This document shows, piece after piece, positions 8,300-15,239 of a stretch of 25,223 nt of DNA. The DNA lies in NCBI GenBank assembly GCA_007128675.1, contig SKWY01000501.1, positions 1-25,223 on the forward strand, written 5' to 3'. Made by a program: the position numbers and the translations under genes. Source of the stretch: Deltaproteobacteria bacterium. GTDB lineage: Bacteria; Myxococcota; Myxococcia; SLRQ01. Each line of letters begins with the position of its first letter. Position 1 is the first letter of the stretch. The notes below the pieces were generated by a model. It searched no databases and was not told the DNA's origin. It saw only the letters and a program-made list of their open reading frames with translations.

Positions 8300-8977
8300 T
8301 CAAAGGTCGATGATTCCCATTCCAAGAGCTTTCACCACAGCCTCCACGTGGCTGGAGACTCCCAGCTTCCGATAGATGTGCCCCAGGTGACTGCGCACCC
8401 TTCGGCGTTCCAGGCTCATCACCTCGCCAACCTCGGCGTTCGAAAGCCCCTTGGCCAAGAACTGCAGAATGTCAATCTCGACGGCTGTCAGCTCGTGTTC
8501 GACCTTTTCTTGCGGCCGCGCCTTCATGCTCTCGAAGTAGTTCCAGAACCGTCGAGCAATCCGGGACTCGATTACCATTCCGCCAGCCCAAACCTCGAGT
8601 ATCGCTTTGACGATCTGGTCTTGAGCAACCCTTTTGACCAGATAGCCCGCCGCCCCCGCCTGCACAGCCTCGAAGACGCGGGTCTCGTCGTCGAAGGTGG
8701 TCAATATGAGAACCTCGATCTGTGGATCATTCGGCTTGAGACGCCTTAGGACCTCCAAACCGTTCATTCCCGGCAGCTCCAGATCCAAGAGGACCACCTC
8801 TGGTTTGCACGGAGGAATCCTTTCCAAGGCCTCCTCGCCAGTCATCGCGGAACCGACCAAGTCGAGCTCTTCGCGGGTCTTCAGGTACTTGGTCAGCGCA
8901 CGCAATATCCTTGCTTGATCTTCGACGACGAACACGCGAACCGGCGACTCACCCGACGCTGATTGGGATGTGCTCAT
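8300..8977 (-). CDS. NarL/LuxR-family response regulator
   Basis: A protein of 225 residues. Residues 13-130 form a receiver domain with the acidic pair E19/D20, phospho-acceptor D65 (VVLLDLELPGMNG), T93/T94 and K115, so the phosphorylation site is intact. Residues 160-222 form a LuxR/GerE-type helix-turn-helix (LTAVEIDILQFLAKGLSNAE, then HIYRKLGVSSHVEAV). The recognition-helix start reads LERRRVRSHL, more basic than is usual. It should bind DNA as a phospho-dimer. The ATG overlaps the stop of the upstream pseudokinase gene (ATGA), which implies translational coupling. No histidine kinase is in the window, so the phospho-donor is unknown. Confidence 0.93.
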   Translation of the reverse strand: MSTSQSASGESPVRVFVVEDQARILRALTKYLKTREELDLVGSAMTGEEALERIPPCKPEVVLLDLELPGMNGLEVLRRLKPNDPQIEVLILTTFDDETRVFEAVQAGAAGYLVKRVAQDQIVKAILEVWAGGMVIESRIARRFWNYFESMKARPQEKVEHELTAVEIDILQFLAKGLSNAEVGEVMSLERRRVRSHLGHIYRKLGVSSHVEAVVKALGMGIIDL

Positions 8978-10800
8978 CGGAAACTATCCCCGGTCTCTTC
9001 GGTACTAGGGGAGGAGTCGTCGTCTTGGCTTGATTTCCCGGACTCCGAGGACCCGGCGGCAAGGATGCCGGGGTCCACTTGCATGCTCGGGGCGGTCAAT
9101 CTACCAACAGCAAAAGCCAGGGAGGCGATGACAAGAGCGGCCGCAACGACCAGAGCAAGAGGAATGGGAATCGTCATCCAATCCCACGGTCCATGCTGAC
9201 CTTCACCGGAATGAAGTGCTGTTCGTACTTGCTGTCTAGGAGGCGAACTGAAGACTTCATTCTCCCGGTCCCCTGGATGCACCGTGCTTACGAGCCTGGT
9301 CTGCATAGAGGGCGTCGGATTACGATCTTGATTCTCAGACCCAAGGACACGATCCCCCTGGGACGATCGCTGGCCCTCGGCCGCCGAGGCTCGGGGAGAT
9401 CGCTTGACGGATGCCGGTGTAACGAAGACCGTGCCGTCTTGAGTGGGCGGACGAGCAAAATCCGTCTTTCTTACGGCGTCCTTTAGGGCGAAGCGATCCG
9501 TGTCCGCGGAAGCAAGCTCATCGAAGCCTGCTTCCTTCGAGGGGTATCGAGCCGTCTCTTTGACCTGCATGCTCACCCCGGAACGATTATCCGAGAGACT
9601 CCGGCTTTGATGCGGGTTCTCGGAGGGCTCGGCTGTCGAATCATCCAGAAGATCCTCTGGATCGAGAAAGTCGTCAGGAGGGTCCCCCGCATCTGTCCGT
9701 ATTTCGTCTTCGTCATGGGCCGCGGGCATTGGGTAGGAAGTGGACGCAACGGGGGCTTTGTTGCTCTCTGTGGGGGCTATGCCAAAGTGGGAGCTACTTG
9801 ATTTGTTGTTCCCTGGGGAGCCCAAGTCCTCGAGGGCAACACCCGTATCCAATGTGAAAGGGTTCCCGAAGGGGACTTGATCAGAGGGCCTCTCGTTTGG
9901 ATCGAAGGAGCGAGGCATCACTTCGTTTGGAAGGACACAAGAGGCTAGCTCCACTACCTGAGCCGGTGTAACCACCTCGCCCATGCCATCGAGGTACTCC
10001 CAAAGGGCGTCGCGGAAGCTCTCGGCGTCTTCATAACGCCGAGAGGCCACAGGTTCTATGGCCTGGAGAAGAATGGGGTCGAAGGCTGTGGGTATTCTTC
10101 GGTCGAGACGGCTCGGAAGGAGCGCCGGATCAGCGCGAAGAGCACTTCCTGGTCTCAAGGCCCCTTCGAAAGCCTGGCCGGTTAGTAGCTCGAAGGCCAC
10201 TGCTCCAAGCGCGAAGACATCGCCGCCCGCCCCAGGCGGAGCCCCTCGAGATAGCTCGGGGGCGCGGTATCTCTTCCGACCACGCTGCGCCAAATGTCGC
10301 GTTGGACGGAGGGTCTCGAGTACGAAGCGCAGACCGTTGCAATGCAGAACGATGCTTCCGTTGAAGCAAAGGATCATGTCGTCGGGGCCGAGGCCTCCGT
10401 GGCATAATCCTCCTCTATGCAGGGCGGACAGCTCGTTGGCAATCTCTGCGACTAGATGTACTGCTTGCGACAGGGTTATCGTGAGCTCTCTGGCTCGGCA
10501 GCGAGCCAACACATGGTCCAAGTGATGGCCAACGGCCCCCGACATCGCCAATGCCCATCGGTCCTCGACGCGTCCAACCTCCCAAGGAACTACGAGGTTG
10601 GGGAATCTGATGCCGGATAGGGAGTTGGTGTGCTGCTTGATCCGTAGCAGCACCTCAGGTTCGGCGATCCGAGGAGCAAGCACATGTACATATGCCGGCT
10701 CTGGATTGCCGTCGGCTGTCTGCGCAATTGCGCGATAGGTCTCGGCGTAGTCGGTCTGCAAAACTCGGTTGAGCAGCCGATACTCGCGGTTCACAGGCAT
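8974..10800 (-). CDS. Membrane-anchored Ser/Thr pseudokinase
   Basis: A protein of 608 residues from ATG 10800; a TTG at 10821 is an in-frame alternative without a ribosome-binding site. Residues 5-270 have a protein-kinase fold. The C-lobe is recognisable (YRAPE at 178-182, GGDVFALGAVAFELLTG at 192-208). The catalytic residues are gone: no Lys in the VAIK-equivalent strand (YVHVL, 37-41), HGGLGPDD (134-141) replaces HRDxKPxN, and HCNG (153-156) replaces DFG. Residues 280-535 are a low-complexity acidic, Ser- and Pro-rich linker. A transmembrane helix spans about 542-565, followed by a 43-residue Ser/Asp-rich tail, presumably periplasmic. The gene overlaps the response regulator by 4 bases, and a zinc-ribbon gene lies upstream. 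A binding, scaffolding or sensing role is inferred; ATP-dependent phosphorylation is unlikely. Confidence 0.88.
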   Translation of the reverse strand: MPVNREYRLLNRVLQTDYAETYRAIAQTADGNPEPAYVHVLAPRIAEPEVLLRIKQHTNSLSGIRFPNLVVPWEVGRVEDRWALAMSGAVGHHLDHVLARCRARELTITLSQAVHLVAEIANELSALHRGGLCHGGLGPDDMILCFNGSIVLHCNGLRFVLETLRPTRHLAQRGRKRYRAPELSRGAPPGAGGDVFALGAVAFELLTGQAFEGALRPGSALRADPALLPSRLDRRIPTAFDPILLQAIEPVASRRYEDAESFRDALWEYLDGMGEVVTPAQVVELASCVLPNEVMPRSFDPNERPSDQVPFGNPFTLDTGVALEDLGSPGNNKSSSSHFGIAPTESNKAPVASTSYPMPAAHDEDEIRTDAGDPPDDFLDPEDLLDDSTAEPSENPHQSRSLSDNRSGVSMQVKETARYPSKEAGFDELASADTDRFALKDAVRKTDFARPPTQDGTVFVTPASVKRSPRASAAEGQRSSQGDRVLGSENQDRNPTPSMQTRLVSTVHPGDRENEVFSSPPRQQVRTALHSGEGQHGPWDWMTIPIPLALVVAAALVIASLAFAVGRLTAPSMQVDPGILAAGSSESGKSSQDDDSSPSTEETGDSFR

Positions 10801-10901
10801 CACTTCGTCGCACGATAACAAAGCCTGGAGGGATTGGGGAGGGTGGTGGCCTCTTTATGTCATCGTGCCATTGTTCGCCTAGACCGACTCATGGCTACTT
10901 C

Positions 10902-11189
10902 TCAAACGGGGCCCCGTGCAGCCGCGAGAACAAAACCGCACCAGACGCACCTTCTCGCACGAGGCTTTTCGATCTCGAGTCGGCAGCCTGGGCAGCGAGG
11001 TCTCTCCTCCCCGGCCTGTTCCGGTGCTGGCTGGACATGCTCCAGCCCCGTCGCATCTTCCAACTTCGAGACTCGTCCCTCTAGGCAATCCACCTGCTCC
11101 TCCAAGGCTGTCACCCTGGGACGCAGTGCCCGTCGTCCCGGCTGAGTCTTGGATTGTTCCGAGGAAGGTCCCGCCTCTTTCTCTGCCAT
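10902..11189 (-). CDS. Small coiled-coil and zinc-ribbon protein
   Basis: A protein of 95 residues. Residues 25-48 (VTALEEQVDCLEGRVSKLED) form a short heptad coiled coil. Residues 64-88 hold four cysteines in CPGC and CVWC pairs (C66, C69, C81, C84) with 11 residues between, typical of a zinc ribbon. The ATG at 11189 has a GAGGA about 10 bases upstream. The protein is probably a dimeric cytoplasmic adaptor; there is no signal or membrane segment. It is about 100 bases upstream of the pseudokinase gene on the same strand and divergent from the nucleotidase gene, so it is probably the first gene of the minus-strand cluster. The reading frame on the opposite strand (10916-11191) is a less plausible protein. 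The specific function is unknown. Confidence 0.65.
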   Translation of the reverse strand: MAEKEAGPSSEQSKTQPGRRALRPRVTALEEQVDCLEGRVSKLEDATGLEHVQPAPEQAGEERPRCPGCRLEIEKPRARRCVWCGFVLAAARGPV

Positions 11190-11287
11190 GACGAAACAAT
11201 CCTCACATGCCTGATAGAGTCACGCCAGAATTCGACCTCCTCTCTTGTCAGCAGGCCCCTACTGGTCTCATCTTTAAGGAACTGCAA

Positions 11288-12985
11288 ATGCGAAACGACG
11301 ACGAGACGAGAAATGGGGTCGCAAGGAAGATTTCATCACGAGCTCCAGAGAGCGGGGCTCGACCCGCGATCGAGCCATCGAGTGAGGCACCCTCCTCATA
11401 TGCGGACCGGAAGAGATCCGTGTCCGCGTTGGTTGAGGAGGGCTCCGCTCTGTTCAAGGGGCTTGCAAGCAGAAAGGTGCCACGATCAAGACGGATTTTC
11501 GTCAATCGCACCCTGAGGATGGACCTAGTCGAAGCCGTTGGCTTTGACATGGACTACACGCTGGCGGTTTATCATCACAGGCGGATCGAATCCCTTGCCT
11601 ACCGGATGACCACCAAGGCTCTGGTGGAGAAGAAGGGTTATCCGGAGTCGGTGCTGGATCTAGCCTATCAGCCTGACTCCGTGATTCGGGGATTGGTGAT
11701 CGACAAGCAGCTTGGAAACACCTTCAAGATGGATCGGCACTACCACGTGGCAAGGGTACATCACGGCCGCCGACCATTGACCAAGGAAGAGCGCGTGGAG
11801 CGCTACAGAAAGCAGAAGATCAAGCTGAGTTCCAGGCGCTATGTCTGGGTAGACACCCTGTTCGGATTGCCGGAAGCCGCTCTATACGCCGATCTCGTCG
11901 ATCTCTTCGACAAAAGGAGCCGCGTCTCTGGCGACAAGGTCGATTACGCTGCCTTATACGATGACGTCCGGGAGATGATAGACGGAGTTCATCGGGACGG
12001 ATCCCTCAAGAGGCTCGTGGAGCAAGACCTTCCCTATTACATCATGCGGGATCCGGACCTGGGCTCGACCCTACATAGGCTTAGGTCGAGTGGAAAGCGT
12101 CTCTTCCTGTTGACCAACAGCCCCTGGGATTACACCAACGCCGTCATGGCCTTTCTTCTGGACGGTGTCCTGGCCGAGTATCCCACGTGGCGAAGTTACT
12201 TCGACCTCGTTATCGTCGGAGCGAAGAAACCCAGCTTCTTCGGAGACCGTAACCCCTTTAGGAAGGTTGGAATCGAAACGGGGGATGTCTTGGACGAAGA
12301 TGCGGTGGTGGAGCGCGGAGCCGTCTTGGAAGGGGGCAACCTCTGGGCTTTGGAGTCGGCAACTGGCTGGGAAGGCGATCGCGTGCTCTATGTGGGCGAT
12401 CACATTTACGGAGACATTCTACGTACGAAGCGTTCGGGAATGTGGCGTACTGCCCTGGTGGTCCAAGAGGTCGAGGACGAGGTGCGCTACATCGAAGCCA
12501 GACGACGTGATTTGATGCTCCTACAACAGTTGGAGGAGCTACGACAGGCCATCGACGACGAGATCGCTGTTCAGAAGGCATTGGTGGCCGATCTCGATCG
12601 GAGCATTGAGAGGGGAGCGGCTCTGCATCCATTGAAGGCCATGGTAGCCGCTTGTCCGGCAAAGACGGCCGGTGACGAGCTGCAGCGAACCCATCGCGAG
12701 GCAAGGGCGAATCTCGACAAGCTGAAGCGAGCCTTGAGAGACATCCTGGCCGGTATTCAAGAGCTGGGGGATGACATTCACCGGGGAATGAATCCGAGCT
12801 GGGGCATGGTCTTCAAGGAAGGTCACGAGAACAGCCGCTTCGCCGAGCAGATGAAGGCATATGCCTGTGTATACACAGGGAGAGTCTCCAACCTTCTTGC
12901 TTACTCCCCGCTACGGTATTTTCGTTCTCGGCCAAGCCCAATGCCCCACGAGCGGTGGGAGCAGGGGTCCCTGATTCAGGACTGA
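11288..12985 (+). CDS. HAD-superfamily 5'-nucleotidase (cytosolic IMP/GMP-type)
   Basis: A protein of 565 residues from ATG 11288, which has AAGGA 7 bases upstream. The longer ATG at 11207 has no ribosome-binding site. All HAD motifs are present: motif I FDMDYT with D87 and D89, motif II LLTNS with T276/N277, motif III K313/K314 (GAKKPSFF), and motif IV YVGDHIYGDIL with D371 and D376. The whole sequence follows the family of bacterial homologues of eukaryotic cytosolic purine 5'-nucleotidase (cN-II), which dephosphorylate IMP/GMP-type nucleotides. Residues 1-65 are a poorly conserved polar extension. Residues 395-430 and 478-500 look like coiled coil. The protein is cytoplasmic. It is a single gene with its promoter presumably in the short divergent gap. 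Substrate specificity in bacteria is inferred. Confidence 0.9.
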   Translation: MRNDDETRNGVARKISSRAPESGARPAIEPSSEAPSSYADRKRSVSALVEEGSALFKGLASRKVPRSRRIFVNRTLRMDLVEAVGFDMDYTLAVYHHRRIESLAYRMTTKALVEKKGYPESVLDLAYQPDSVIRGLVIDKQLGNTFKMDRHYHVARVHHGRRPLTKEERVERYRKQKIKLSSRRYVWVDTLFGLPEAALYADLVDLFDKRSRVSGDKVDYAALYDDVREMIDGVHRDGSLKRLVEQDLPYYIMRDPDLGSTLHRLRSSGKRLFLLTNSPWDYTNAVMAFLLDGVLAEYPTWRSYFDLVIVGAKKPSFFGDRNPFRKVGIETGDVLDEDAVVERGAVLEGGNLWALESATGWEGDRVLYVGDHIYGDILRTKRSGMWRTALVVQEVEDEVRYIEARRRDLMLLQQLEELRQAIDDEIAVQKALVADLDRSIERGAALHPLKAMVAACPAKTAGDELQRTHREARANLDKLKRALRDILAGIQELGDDIHRGMNPSWGMVFKEGHENSRFAEQMKAYACVYTGRVSNLLAYSPLRYFRSRPSPMPHERWEQGSLIQD

Positions 12986-13127
12986 CGCAGCCCGTGTTTC
13001 AGCCGTTTCCTGGAAGTGTCGGCAGTCCGGCCTCGGATCTGTGTCCAACTCTCTTCTCGCGCAAAGCTACTACCCGTTACTCGTTGGGACTGTCCTGCTT
13101 TCCCTTTGCTTGGGGTCGCTACCAGGC

Positions 13128-13763
13128 TCAACCCCGCGCCCTTCGGGTCCAGCGATCCACCGTTCCATCGCCGTTGAGATCCTCGCCAACGCGATCTATC
13201 TCGCCGTCTTCCCAAAACTCGAAGTAGTCGGCGCGGCCGTTTCCGCTCGTGTCCCGTTCCTTCCGCACCAGCTTCCCGTTCTCGTAGTACTTCCAGAGAT
13301 CCGTTTGTCCGTTGAGTGAAAGATCGGCCTCCTTGCGGATCAATCTTCCCTGATCGTCGAAGAAGTTCCAGACGTCCACGACGCCGTCGAAATCCAGATC
13401 GAAGGCCTCTTTTTTGAGCCGTTCGCCGTCTTCGTAGAAGCGCCAGACATCGACCATGCCGTTGCCGTTCAGATCGATATCTCTGCGAATCAGCTGCTCG
13501 GAGCCGTCGGATCGAACGATATAATGATGGAAGATATTCGGCTCGCCGTCCCTGTTGACATCGAGTCCAACCACACGATCTCCGGGCTGAGCCTCTGGTC
13601 TTCCCAGGTACTCCTCCGGCTGCTTCTCTCCAACCTGGGCGGAATCGGCGTCAGAGGATCTCTGTCTCGACGCGCATGAGCCGGAAAAAGAGATGGCAGA
13701 AAAAGCTACAATGAGACTGACGGCGACACTCCACGCCCGCCTACGGCAGGAGGCTTTCGACAA
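13128..13763 (-). CDS. Putative lipoprotein with six EF-hand-like Asp-rich loop repeats
   Basis: A protein of 211 residues if translation starts at TTG 13763. The frame is open to an ATG at 13979, but the extra 72 residues look non-coding, while the TTG gives a compact signal (SKASCRRRAW, a hydrophobic core, then FSGSC). C30 is the likely lipidated cysteine; the lipobox is not ideal (Ser at -3). The mature part has six repeats of about 25 residues beginning near 67, 95, 120, 145, 169 and 193. Each reads roughly D-x-(N/D)-x-(D/N)-G-x-x-D-x-W-x-(F/Y)-(Y/F), then a turn and a basic stretch. The Dx(N/D)x(D/N)G core resembles dockerin or thrombospondin type-3 calcium loops. It is probably a periplasmic or surface lipoprotein, possibly calcium-binding. 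Start uncertain. Confidence 0.7.
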   Translation of the reverse strand: MSKASCRRRAWSVAVSLIVAFSAISFSGSCASRQRSSDADSAQVGEKQPEEYLGRPEAQPGDRVVGLDVNRDGEPNIFHHYIVRSDGSEQLIRRDIDLNGNGMVDVWRFYEDGERLKKEAFDLDFDGVVDVWNFFDDQGRLIRKEADLSLNGQTDLWKYYENGKLVRKERDTSGNGRADYFEFWEDGEIDRVGEDLNGDGTVDRWTRRARG

Positions 13764-13859
13764 GAAGCACTCTGGCTGGCGGCAGATACCTGTCCGAACG
13801 TGTGTTCTCACATGGTCGAGTATGCGGCGGCCCGTCGACGTGGTCAAGGAGCTAGTGCT

Positions 13860-13923
13860 TGGTGGGATCTCCTCCAGGCTACTGCCGTGGAGGCAGGTGG
13901 GATTCAGAGACTCGCTCCCACCA
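13860..13923. promoter_or_regulatory. Cluster of mutually exclusive hairpins in a divergent intergenic region
   Basis: Two direct copies of GGTGGGAT (13861-13868 and 13896-13903) can each pair with TCCCACC (13916-13922). Pairing with the near copy gives a 7-bp stem and a 13-base loop. Pairing with the far copy gives an 8-bp stem (TGGTGGGA, 13860-13867, with TCCCACCA, 13916-13923) enclosing a second hairpin, CCTCCA (13871-13876) with TGGAGG (13888-13893). It lies about 100 bases upstream of the RHH gene. It may be a structured leader or an operator cluster. Confidence 0.35.
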
Positions 13924-14001
13924 GGTAGGGCATGGTCCTGCTGGACCTTCGGGGTATGTCGGCGTATATGTATGGCCACTCATTGTGAGGTGGAACTCTG
14001 G

Positions 14002-14018
14002 TCCCCGCTGACAGGGGA
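14002..14018 (+). promoter_or_regulatory. Possible hairpin covering the Shine-Dalgarno of the RHH gene
   Basis: TCCCC (14002-14006) can pair with GGGGA (14014-14018) around a 7-base loop. GGGGA is the core of the ribosome-binding site for the ATG at 14023. The stem is short, so control of translation is only a possibility. Confidence 0.3.
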
Positions 14019-14022
14019 GATT

Positions 14023-14226
14023 ATGGCTCGAAAGAAGATCAGCACAACCGTCTACATCACTCCCGAGCAGAATGAGAAGCTGAAGCTGCTCAACGAGAAG
14101 ACAAAGGTACCCGTGGCGGAGTACATCAGGCAGGGTATCGATCTCGTGCTCGCTCGGCACCACGACCAGCTTCCGGGCCAGCTCACCTTCGAGGATCGAA
14201 TTCGGCAGGGTTCGGGCCAGGGGTAG
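14023..14226 (+). CDS. Ribbon-helix-helix DNA-binding protein
   Basis: A protein of 67 residues. The ATG at 14023 is preceded by AGGGGAG with a short spacer. The frame is open far upstream (13693), but that part resembles no protein and lies over the divergent lipoprotein gene. Residues 3-45 give the ribbon-helix-helix pattern: a basic beta strand KKISTTVYI, helix 1 TPEQNEKLKLLNEKTK, then PVAEYIRQGIDLVL as helix 2. Such proteins bind DNA as dimers through the paired strand. The C-terminal 20 residues are polar. The gene ends 11 bases before the epimerase start, so the two are co-transcribed. It may be an autoregulator, or an antitoxin-like protein without a visible toxin partner. Confidence 0.87.
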   Translation: MARKKISTTVYITPEQNEKLKLLNEKTKVPVAEYIRQGIDLVLARHHDQLPGQLTFEDRIRQGSGQG

Positions 14227-14237
14227 GCGATGGGTCA

Positions 14238-15161
14238 ATGCGTGTTCTTGTGACCGGTGGGGCCGGGTTCATAGGTTCCCACGTGGCCTGTGCCCTCATC
14301 GAAGGAGGCCACGAGGTCACCGTGCTCGACGACCTTTCATCTGGTCGGCGTGAAAATGTTCCCCGCGACGCCGGCTTCATCGAGGCGGATATTCGTTCTT
14401 CCGTGGCTGCGCGAGCTATTGGCGATTTTGCGCCGGAGGCTCTCGTGCACCATGCTGCTCAGGTCGATGTTCGACGCTCCGTTGCCGATCCTTCCTTCGA
14501 TGTGGGCGTGAACGTGCTAGGCACCGTGAACCTCCTGGAGGCATGTATCGAGGCAGGGACGAGGCGGGTGGTCTTTGCCTCCACTGGGGGTGCCATCTAC
14601 GGACAGCAGGACAGCTTCCCTGCCTCCGAGAGCCATCCGATTCGACCCATCAGTCCATACGGCTGCTCCAAGGCCGCGGTGGAGCTGCTGCTCGGTTATT
14701 ATGGGCAGGTCCACGGCCTTTCCTGGATCGCCCTTCGTTACGCAAACGTCTATGGGCCAGGCCAAGACCCTCATGGAGAAGCTGGAGTAGTAGCCATTTT
14801 CTGCAAAAAGCTCCTTGCAAAGGAAACCTGCACGGTCTTTGGAGACGGCCGGCAAACACGGGACTACGTCTTTGTTGGCGACGTCGCTCTCGCCAATGTT
14901 TTGGCGCTCCAGTCCGATTATCGGGGCCCTGTGAACATAGGCACTGGGCTGGAGACGGAGGTCTTGGCGCTGCATGCACTACTGGCCAAGGCCGCAGGTG
15001 TCTCTAGCGAGCCCGAGTATGCTCGAGCCCGCGCAGGAGAGCAGTCGCGCTCTTCCATCGACTACTCCTTGGCCGTAAGAGTTCTAGGCTGGAGACCCGA
15101 GACTGATCTAGCCAGGGGAGCCGCTCTTACTCTAGAACACTTTCGACAACCTACCGGTTGA
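14238..15161 (+). CDS. NAD-dependent nucleotide-sugar epimerase/dehydratase (GalE-like, extended SDR)
   Basis: A protein of 307 residues, normal for the family. The N-terminal Rossmann fold has GGAGFIG (G7, G10, G13) and D31 for the NAD ribose. The catalytic residues are S115/T116 (FASTGG), Y141 and K145 (YGCSK). The sequence RYANVYGPGQDPHGEAGVV (167-185) and FGDGRQTRDYV are typical of UDP-glucose/UDP-GlcNAc 4-epimerase relatives. It would interconvert nucleotide sugars for cell-surface polysaccharide or LPS. The exact sugar cannot be fixed from sequence, so no gene symbol is given. The start at 14238 has only a weak Shine-Dalgarno and lies 11 bases after the RHH stop. A hairpin terminator follows the stop directly. 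Confidence 0.9.
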   Translation: MRVLVTGGAGFIGSHVACALIEGGHEVTVLDDLSSGRRENVPRDAGFIEADIRSSVAARAIGDFAPEALVHHAAQVDVRRSVADPSFDVGVNVLGTVNLLEACIEAGTRRVVFASTGGAIYGQQDSFPASESHPIRPISPYGCSKAAVELLLGYYGQVHGLSWIALRYANVYGPGQDPHGEAGVVAIFCKKLLAKETCTVFGDGRQTRDYVFVGDVALANVLALQSDYRGPVNIGTGLETEVLALHALLAKAAGVSSEPEYARARAGEQSRSSIDYSLAVRVLGWRPETDLARGAALTLEHFRQPTG

Positions 15162-15167
15162 CCTCAC

Positions 15168-15187
15168 GGCCCTCTGAAGAGAGGGCC
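15168..15187 (+). terminator. Hairpin terminator after the epimerase gene
   Basis: GGCCCTCT (15168-15175) and AGAGGGCC (15180-15187) form a perfect 8-bp stem with a GAAG tetraloop, beginning 6 bases after the stop codon. A short TTTT follows at 15196-15199. It separates the RHH-epimerase transcript from lepA. Confidence 0.65.
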
Positions 15188-15239
15188 ACAGGGCATTTTG
15201 TAAAGAACTAGTCACTCCATAGGATCAACGGACCCAAAC

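Noticed and set aside
7739..8749. A 336-codon plus-strand frame.
   Set aside because: It runs antisense to the DUF4476 and response-regulator genes and crosses the gap between them; its sequence mirrors their codon bias.
10916..11191. A plus-strand frame opposite the zinc-ribbon gene.
   Set aside because: The minus frame has a coiled coil and paired CxxC motifs; the plus frame has no such features.
13693..14022. N-terminal extension of the RHH reading frame.
   Set aside because: The ATG at 14023 has a strong ribosome-binding site and starts the family's usual N-terminus; the upstream part overlaps the divergent lipoprotein gene.
15198..15225. Possible promoter for lepA (TTGTAA, 16 bases, TAGGAT).
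   Set aside because: Two mismatches in each hexamer, and a start only about 8 bases before the ATG; too weak to annotate.
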